Shown here: piece after piece, positions 58,756 to 64,000 of the stretch | Layout of the letters: every line of letters starts with the position of its first letter | Numbering within the stretch: position 1 is the first letter of the stretch | From: Collimonas sp. OK307 | Lineage (GTDB): Bacteria; Pseudomonadota; Gammaproteobacteria; Burkholderiales; Burkholderiaceae_D | Length of the DNA: 64,000 nucleotides | NCBI RefSeq assembly: GCF_900113705.1 | Contig: NZ_FOQI01000004.1 | Location: 207,201 to 271,200, forward strand | Direction of reading: 5' to 3' | Made by a program: the position numbers and the translations under genes | The notes under the pieces: generated by a model | The model's database searches: none | Told to the model about the DNA's origin: nothing | The model's input: only the letters and a program-made list of their open reading frames with translations

Positions 58756-59454
58756 ATGACACTCAAGCTTTTCTGGCAAGACCCTTATCGCACGACACTT
58801 GATACCAAAGTCGTCGCTGTCGACAACGACCGCATCCGCCTCGCGGAAACCATTTTCTTTGCCTTCTCCGGCGGCCAGGAAAGCGATGCCGGCACCGTGG
58901 CGGGCCACCCCGTGCTGTCCGCTGAAAAAGATGGCCTGGATATTGTCTACACGCTGGCTCCAGGACATGGCCTGCAAGTCGGCAGCGAAGTCGAGATCGT
59001 GATCGACTGGGAACGCCGCTATCGCCTGATGCGGCTGCACTTCGCCGCTGAAATGGTCCTGCAGCTGGTCTACCAACTGCGCCCCGGTATAGAGCGTATC
59101 GGCGCCCATATCTCGGCCGACAAGGCACGTATCGATTTTGCCGACGAAAACAATATTGCCGTGCTGTTCCCGCAGATAGAAGCCGAGGTAGCGGCCCTGT
59201 TGAGCGCCGACCTGCCTATCGTCACCGCCTTCACCGACGAAGCGGCGCAAAGACGTTATTGGGAAGTCGCGGGATTTGCCAGGATGGCTTGCGGCGGCAC
59301 CCATCCGCGCTCAACGGCGGAAATCGGCGGCCTCAAGCTGAAACGCAAGAACACCGGCAAAGGCAAGGAACGGATCGAGATCAGCTTACAAGTTTACGCA
59401 CCCGAGGCAGTCGCCGCTATTTCGTCTCCATCGATAACGCCAGCGTCTCCTTGA
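58756..59454 (+). CDS. Alanyl-tRNA editing protein-like (AlaX), altered zinc site
   Basis: A 232-residue stand-alone homologue of the AlaRS editing domain. The N-terminal glycine-rich barrel (FFAFSGGQESDAGTVAGHPV) and the C-terminal motif MACGGTHPRST with C179 and H183 are present. The first zinc motif, normally HxxxH, reads H95-FAA-E99, so one histidine ligand is Glu. It may still edit mischarged alanyl-tRNA, act on other aminoacyl or D-aminoacyl substrates, or be inactive; the neighbouring D-alanine genes make this worth testing. The start at 58756 gives the family N-terminus. Its end overlaps the convergent Lrp gene by 38 bases. Confidence 0.8.
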   Translation: MTLKLFWQDPYRTTLDTKVVAVDNDRIRLAETIFFAFSGGQESDAGTVAGHPVLSAEKDGLDIVYTLAPGHGLQVGSEVEIVIDWERRYRLMRLHFAAEMVLQLVYQLRPGIERIGAHISADKARIDFADENNIAVLFPQIEAEVAALLSADLPIVTAFTDEAAQRRYWEVAGFARMACGGTHPRSTAEIGGLKLKRKNTGKGKERIEISLQVYAPEAVAAISSPSITPASP

Positions 59455-59908
59455 TCTCTTCCATTACCACATAGCTCTTGGACTGCGCGGCGCCGGGCAG
59501 TTGCAGCAGCATGTCGCCCAACAGTTTTCGATACTCCGCCATCTCGCGAATGCGGGCCTTGATCAGGTAATCGAAATCGCCGGATACCAGATGGCATTCC
59601 AGCACTTCCGGGATGCGCAGCACCTCGCGCCGGAACTGTTCGAAGGCATGCGCAGATTTCTGATTCAGCGTGATCTCGACGAACACCAGCAGCTTGGCGC
59701 CCACCGCCGCCGGGTTGATGCGGGCGTAATAGCCGTCGATGACGCCATCGCGCTCCATCCGTTTTACACGCTCGATACAGGGCGTGATCGACAAACCCAC
59801 CTGCTCGCCAAGATCCTTCATCGACATCCGGCCATCCTGTTGCAACAAGCGCAAAATATGGCGATCCAGCTTGTCCAGGGCGCGGTTCGATTCTTTGTAG
59901 ATTCTCAT
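59417..59908 (-). CDS. Lrp/AsnC-family regulator, DadR-like
   Basis: A 163-residue Lrp-type regulator: HTH LDKLDRHILRLLQQDGRMSM with DLGEQVGLSITPCIERVKRM, and an effector (RAM) domain KLLVFVEITLNQKSAHAFEQ, then EVLECHLVSGDFDYLIKARI. It is divergent from dadA-alr, the D-alanine catabolic genes, an arrangement that matches DadR/Lrp control of dadAX. The 206-base space between them contains a candidate dyad operator. Confidence 0.9.
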   Translation of the reverse strand: MRIYKESNRALDKLDRHILRLLQQDGRMSMKDLGEQVGLSITPCIERVKRMERDGVIDGYYARINPAAVGAKLLVFVEITLNQKSAHAFEQFRREVLRIPEVLECHLVSGDFDYLIKARIREMAEYRKLLGDMLLQLPGAAQSKSYVVMEEIKETLALSMETK

Positions 59909-59970
59909 GTCCGGAATTTGCTCATATTTTCAGTGTTAAGTCCTGAATACATCGATTTATACAGTAACAA

Positions 59971-59994
59971 ATGCTACTAAATAGCCATTAGCAT
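59971..59994. promoter_or_regulatory. Candidate Lrp-type dyad upstream of dadA
   Basis: ATGCTA (59971-59976) and TAGCAT (59989-59994) form a perfect 6-bp dyad with an AT-rich 12-base centre, in the shared region between the Lrp-type gene and dadA. Size and AT content fit Lrp/AsnC sites; the assignment is by position only. Confidence 0.35.
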
Positions 59995-60114
59995 AGCGCT
60001 TATTCCTGTGAAACAACAACAATTCATCAACACGCCATTCCCTTTCTTTTACTAACCGCATTTTCGGCACACGCAGTAAGATAAAGATAAGAATCGGCGT
60101 TACGGAGATTCAAG

Positions 60115-61401
60115 ATGCGAGTGCTTATCCTTGGCAGCGGTGTAGTCGGCGTTACCAGTGCTTATTATCTGGCGCGTGCCGGTCACGAGGTAACGGTTAT
60201 CGACCGCCTGCCGGGGCCTGCGCTAGACACCAGCTTCGCCAATGCCGGCCAGATCTCACCTGGTTATGCCTCGCCCTGGGCGGCGCCAGGCATCCCGCTG
60301 AAAGCGCTGAAATGGATGTTGCAGGAACACGCGCCACTTTCGATCACGCCGGACGGCACCTTGTTCCAGCTGCGCTGGATGTGGCAAATGCTGCGCAACT
60401 GCAGTTCGGCCCGCTATGCGGTCAACAAGGAACGCATGGTGCGCCTGGCCGAATATAGCCGCGACTGCTTCAAAGTCCTGCGTGCCGACACCGGCATCGC
60501 CTACGAAGGCCGCCAGCTCGGCACCATGCAAGTGTTCCGCAGCCAGCAGCAACTGGACGATGCCGCCAAGGATATCCAGGTGCTTCAAGAAACCGGCGTC
60601 CCGTTCGAATTGCTGACGCCGGATCAGCTGGCGCTGGCGGAACCGGCGCTGGAAGCGGTCAAGCACAAGCTGAGCGGCGCCCTGCGCCTGCCTAACGATG
60701 AAACCGGCGACTGCCAGATGTTCACTACGCGGCTGGCAAAAATGGCCGAAGAACTCGGTGTGCGTTTCCGCTACAACCTCCAGATCGATGCCCTGACTCT
60801 GGCCAATGGCGAAATCGCCGGCGTCCAATGCGGCCCTGAGCATTTGCAAGCCGATCGCTATGTGGTGGCGCTAGGCGCCTATTCGACCAACTTCCTCGGC
60901 TCCTTGCTGGATATCCCTGTGTACCCGCTCAAGGGTTATTCGATCACTGTCCCGATTGTCGATGCCGAAGCGGCGCCGGTCTCGACCATTCTCGACGAAA
61001 CCTACAAGATCGCCATCACCCGATTCGACGACCGCATCCGGGTCGGCGGCATGGCCGAAATCGTCGGCTTCAACAAGACGCTCAAGCCGAAACGCCGCGC
61101 CACGCTGGAGATGGTAGTCAACGACTTGTTCCCGGGCGCCGGCAACACGGCCGCCGCCAGTTTCTGGACCGGCTTGCGGCCGATGACACCGGACGGCACA
61201 CCGATCGTCGGCGCTACCCATATCCGCAACCTGTTCCTCAATACCGGCCACGGCACGCTCGGCTGGACCATGTCTTGCGGCTCGGCGCAATTGCTGTCAG
61301 ATCTGATTTCCGGCAAGCGGCCGGCGATTGCCTCGGACGACCTGGCGGTCGGCCGTTACAGCAAGCACAGCGTGCAATCGGCACATCCTGCTTACGCCTG
61401 A
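60115..61401 (+). CDS. dadA: D-amino acid dehydrogenase DadA
   Basis: Membrane-associated FAD enzyme that oxidises D-alanine to pyruvate and ammonia, passing electrons to quinone. The 428-residue protein has the FAD motif [20 protein letters not shown] with the following acidic residue in TVIDR, the family block [28 protein letters not shown], and the C-terminal [42 protein letters not shown] ribosome binding site precedes the ATG. First gene of dadA-alr-M20, divergent from the Lrp-like gene. Confidence 0.95.
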   Translation: MRVLILGSGVVGVTSAYYLARAGHEVTVIDRLPGPALDTSFANAGQISPGYASPWAAPGIPLKALKWMLQEHAPLSITPDGTLFQLRWMWQMLRNCSSARYAVNKERMVRLAEYSRDCFKVLRADTGIAYEGRQLGTMQVFRSQQQLDDAAKDIQVLQETGVPFELLTPDQLALAEPALEAVKHKLSGALRLPNDETGDCQMFTTRLAKMAEELGVRFRYNLQIDALTLANGEIAGVQCGPEHLQADRYVVALGAYSTNFLGSLLDIPVYPLKGYSITVPIVDAEAAPVSTILDETYKIAITRFDDRIRVGGMAEIVGFNKTLKPKRRATLEMVVNDLFPGAGNTAAASFWTGLRPMTPDGTPIVGATHIRNLFLNTGHGTLGWTMSCGSAQLLSDLISGKRPAIASDDLAVGRYSKHSVQSAHPAYA

Positions 61402-61458
61402 GTCCGTACAGGTCCGAACCTGCGATAGCAAACACGACGTTTTTGAACGGCACACATC

Positions 61459-62565
61459 ATGCATCCACAAGCAGCAAATGCAGGCGCAATCCTGACGGTC
61501 GACCTCAACGCCCTGCGCAGCAATTACCGTTTGCTGCGCGAGCAAGCAGGATCAGCCCTCTGCGGCGCAGCCGTCAAGGCCGATGCCTACGGACTGGGTG
61601 CAGACCGGGTGGGACCGGCGCTGGCGGCGGAAGGTTGCAGGCATTTCTTTGTCGCCCATCTGGATGAAGGCATCGCGCTACGCCCGCATCTGCCGGCAAC
61701 GGCGCAGGTGTTTGTGTTGCATGGCCCGCCTGTCGGGACGGAACAGGAATTCATCGCCCACGGACTGACGCCGGTACTCAACAGCCTGCAACAAATCCAG
61801 GGCTGGCACGCGCTGGCGCAATCGCTGCAACGCCCGCTGCCGGCTATCATCCAGGTCGACAGCGGCATGTCGCGGATGGGATTGCCAGCGGCTGAAGCCG
61901 AAGCCTGGCTGGCCAACCCACACTATCTGGAAAGCATCCCGCCGCTATTCCTGATGAGTCATCTGGCTTGCGCCGAGCATCAAGGCCATCCAATGAACGA
62001 AAGTCAGCTGACGCGTTTCAAAACGCTGCGCCAGCGCCTGCCGCAAGTGCCCGCCAGCCTGGCCAACTCTTCCGGGATTTTCCTTGGCCGCAATTACCAG
62101 TTCGACCTGGTCCGGCCCGGCGCCGCGCTGTATGGCATCGCACCGGTTGCCGGCGCCGCCAATCCGCTGCAGCCGGTAGTTGCGCTGCACGGGCGTATCC
62201 TGCAAACCAGAACCATCGAGCGCGGTGACCATGTAGGGTACGGCATCAGTTATAGCGCCACCGGGCAACGGCAGATCGCCACCGTCGGCGTCGGTTACGC
62301 CGACGGCTGGCTGCGCAGCATGAGCAATCGCGGCGTGGTGTTCATCGACGGTAGCGCGGTGCCGATGGTAGGCACCGTCTCGATGGATTCGATCACCATC
62401 GATGTCACCGGCATCGCCGCCGAGCGCCTGCAAGCCGGCGCCCTGGTCGAGCTGATCGGGCCGCACCGTCCGGTTGATGAAGTGGCGAAATCGGCCAACA
62501 CGATTGGCTATGAAATACTGACTGGCTTAGGATTGCGCTACTATCGGGAATATGTCGGAAGTTGA
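61459..62565 (+). CDS. alr: Alanine racemase (catabolic DadX type)
   Basis: PLP enzyme interconverting L- and D-alanine. The 368-residue protein has the PLP lysine K40 in GAAVKADAYGLGA, the catalytic tyrosine Y265 in VGYGISYSA, and the substrate loops VDSGMSRMGL, SMDSITIDVTG and EILTGLGLRY. Position directly after dadA (57 bases) indicates the catabolic enzyme that feeds DadA from L-alanine, though it may also serve cell wall synthesis. Confidence 0.95.
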   Translation: MHPQAANAGAILTVDLNALRSNYRLLREQAGSALCGAAVKADAYGLGADRVGPALAAEGCRHFFVAHLDEGIALRPHLPATAQVFVLHGPPVGTEQEFIAHGLTPVLNSLQQIQGWHALAQSLQRPLPAIIQVDSGMSRMGLPAAEAEAWLANPHYLESIPPLFLMSHLACAEHQGHPMNESQLTRFKTLRQRLPQVPASLANSSGIFLGRNYQFDLVRPGAALYGIAPVAGAANPLQPVVALHGRILQTRTIERGDHVGYGISYSATGQRQIATVGVGYADGWLRSMSNRGVVFIDGSAVPMVGTVSMDSITIDVTGIAAERLQAGALVELIGPHRPVDEVAKSANTIGYEILTGLGLRYYREYVGS

Positions 62566-62601
62566 CCATTCCCAGCGACTCTTAAACTTTGTCCCACAAT
62601 C

Positions 62602-63840
62602 ATGAATAATTCAAAATTATCCGATCAGCTGACCAGCTGGATCGACAGCCACTTTGACGACGAAGTCGGATTCTTGCAAAAGATCGTCCGCATCCCCACC
62701 GACACGCCGCCCGGCAACAACGCGCCGCACGCCGACGCGGTAGCCGAGCTGATCACCGCCTGGGGCTGGCAAGCCGAAAAACATCCGGTACCGGCCGCCA
62801 CAGTTAAAGAATACGGCATGGAAAGCATCACCAACCTGATCGTCCGCCGCCAATATGCCGGCCCCGGCCCGACGCTGGCGCTGAATGCGCATGGTGACGT
62901 GGTACCTCCCGGCGAAGGCTGGACTAAACAGCCGTATGGCGGCGAAATAGAAAACGGCCGCATCTACGGCCGCGCCACCACCGTATCCAAAGGTGATTTC
63001 GCCACGTACATTTTTGCCGTACGCGCGCTGGAAGCACTAGGCGTACCGCTCAAAGGCGCGCTGGAACTGCACTTCACCTACGATGAAGAATTCGGTGGTT
63101 TGCTGGGACCAGGCTGGCTGCTGGAAAACCAGCTGACCAAACCCGACCTGGTAATCGGCCCCGGCTTCAGCTACAACGTCGTCACCGCGCACAACGCCTG
63201 CCTGCAGTTTGAAGTAACAGTACATGGCAAAGCAACCCACGGATCGATGCCAGAAACCGGCCACGATGCATTGCAAGCAGCGACCAAGGTTTTGCAAGCG
63301 ATCTACGCCAAGCTCCCCGACCTGAAAAAAATCACCTCGGCGATTCCAGGCATCACCCATCCGACCATGATCGTCGGCCGCATTGACGGCGGCACGAATA
63401 CCAATGTGGTACCCGGAAAAGTAGTCCTGAAGATGGACCGCCGCATGATTCCGGAAGAAGATCCAACAGCAGTAGAAGCCGAAGTAAGAGCGATGATCGA
63501 AGCCGCGGTAGCAGGCCTGCCTGGCATCCGCGTAGAAATCAAACGCCTGCTGCTGGCACGCGCGCTACGCCCATTGCCAGGCCACGAAAAACTGCTAGCC
63601 AGCATACAAAGAAACGCACAAACCATCCTCGGCGAAGCCATCCCGGCCAACGGCTCGGCACTGTACACCGACGCCCGCTTGTATGGTGAACATGGGATTC
63701 CGGTTGTACTGTACGGCGCCGGTCCACGCACCTTGATGGAATCCAACGCCAAGCAAGCCGATGAGAATTTGGCGCTGGATGATTTGCGCAAGGCGACGAA
63801 AGTGATTGCGCTGACTTTGCTGGATTTTTTAGCGGAGTAA
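62602..63840 (+). CDS. M20-family metallopeptidase/deacylase
   Basis: A 412-residue protein of the M20 (ArgE/DapE/CPG2) family. Visible are the first metal motif LNAHGDVVPPGEGW (H97, D99), the catalytic glutamates in YDEEFGGLLGPG (161-170), the lid domain start EVTVHGKATHGSMPE and a last YTDARLYGEHGIPVVLYGAG. The usual metal-bridging Asp in the GRGxxDxKG segment is replaced: the region reads GRATTVSKGD (123-132) with V128 in that place. It is probably a peptidase or amidohydrolase of an atypical subfamily. Third gene after dadA and alr (36 bases after alr), so the substrate may be a D-amino acid derivative. Confidence 0.87.
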   Translation: MNNSKLSDQLTSWIDSHFDDEVGFLQKIVRIPTDTPPGNNAPHADAVAELITAWGWQAEKHPVPAATVKEYGMESITNLIVRRQYAGPGPTLALNAHGDVVPPGEGWTKQPYGGEIENGRIYGRATTVSKGDFATYIFAVRALEALGVPLKGALELHFTYDEEFGGLLGPGWLLENQLTKPDLVIGPGFSYNVVTAHNACLQFEVTVHGKATHGSMPETGHDALQAATKVLQAIYAKLPDLKKITSAIPGITHPTMIVGRIDGGTNTNVVPGKVVLKMDRRMIPEEDPTAVEAEVRAMIEAAVAGLPGIRVEIKRLLLARALRPLPGHEKLLASIQRNAQTILGEAIPANGSALYTDARLYGEHGIPVVLYGAGPRTLMESNAKQADENLALDDLRKATKVIALTLLDFLAE

Positions 63841-63853
63841 ACAACGAACAGAC

Positions 63854-63883
63854 AACAAGGCTGTTACGGGTGCCGTTGTTTTT
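63854..63883 (+). terminator. Candidate terminator after the M20 gene
   Basis: AACAAGGC (63854-63861) pairs with GCCGTTGTT (63872-63880) with one bulged G, followed by TTT. It lies 13 bases after the stop codon. The remaining 117 bases to the window edge show no recognised gene. Confidence 0.45.
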
Positions 63884-64000
63884 GAAGCTGCTTTTGACGT
63901 GCCTTCCGCATGGGGACGCTGCCAAATGTGGCGCGTGTCAGTCGGGAATTGTGGGAAGACATGTTTGAGCGCAGCGAGTTGGTCTTTCCACCCGACTGAT

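Noticed and set aside
1..64000. tRNA or rRNA genes
   Set aside because: No cloverleaf with a matching T-arm or rRNA-like stretch was recognised by eye; a tRNA scan would be needed to exclude them fully.

Overview
The window looks like the chromosome of a soil- or plant-associated betaproteobacterium of the order Burkholderiales, most likely family Oxalobacteraceae (Collimonas/Herbaspirillum-like). This is an inference from gene content and order (dat-ybeD with lipBA, birA-coaX-SPOR, a DUF2917 gene divergent from a GcvA-type LysR gene) and from the generally GC-rich coding sequence; no rRNA or tRNA gene is present to confirm it.

Layout. 0-7.2 kb is housekeeping: lipoate synthesis (lipA, lipB, ybeD), D-amino acid aminotransferase, DNA repair (tag), 16S pseudouridine synthase (rsuA) and argB. 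7.4-19.8 kb is a long run of minus-strand genes: an OprD-type porin, a large two-domain protein (TcdA/TcdB-type glycosyltransferase plus GNAT acetyltransferase), a PhyH-type Fe(II)/2-oxoglutarate dioxygenase, then NagZ, an AmpG-like permease, an MdfA-like permease, GlcNAc kinase, NagA and a SIS-type GlcN-6-P deaminase. Together the last six would import, cleave, phosphorylate, deacetylate and deaminate GlcNAc or muropeptides down to fructose-6-P. The glycosyltransferase and dioxygenase have no obvious place in that pathway and are visibly AT-richer, which makes this the most original locus here. 20-29 kb returns to core functions: a CWC-type cysteine-rich protein, SPOR protein, CoaX, BirA, a four-gene MlaEFD-like lipid ABC transporter with its lipoprotein, a VanZ-like protein, a ferredoxin and a hydrolase. 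29-36 kb is largely envelope or secretion: a D,D-carboxypeptidase, an EXORDIUM-like secreted protein with an unusual leader, a secreted NTF2-like protein, DsbC and a periplasmic nucleosidase.

36-46 kb is an accessory, decaying stretch: truncated genes (a NodT-type efflux factor, a thpR 5' end abutting a SnoaL-like 3' end, an IS256-type transposase tail, an unknown C-terminal fragment) are mixed with intact small oxidoreductase genes and several one-gene regulators (wHTH-TPR, AraC, MerR) facing their likely targets. 46.4-52.3 kb holds a MukB-type SMC operon (jetA-jetB-jetC, also called mksF-mksE-mksB) without the nuclease gene jetD beside it, ending at a perfect 15-bp palindrome.

52.5-64 kb holds a DUF2804 gene, an Hsp70-like gene, a CLC-type anion transporter (possibly the fluoride clade) in an operon with a LysR regulator, DoxX and pirin facing that LysR gene across two overlapping perfect palindromes, an AlaX-like protein, and a D-alanine catabolic set (Lrp/DadR-like regulator, dadA, alr) followed by an M20 peptidase. 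No tRNA, rRNA, CRISPR array, complete insertion sequence or prophage was recognised.
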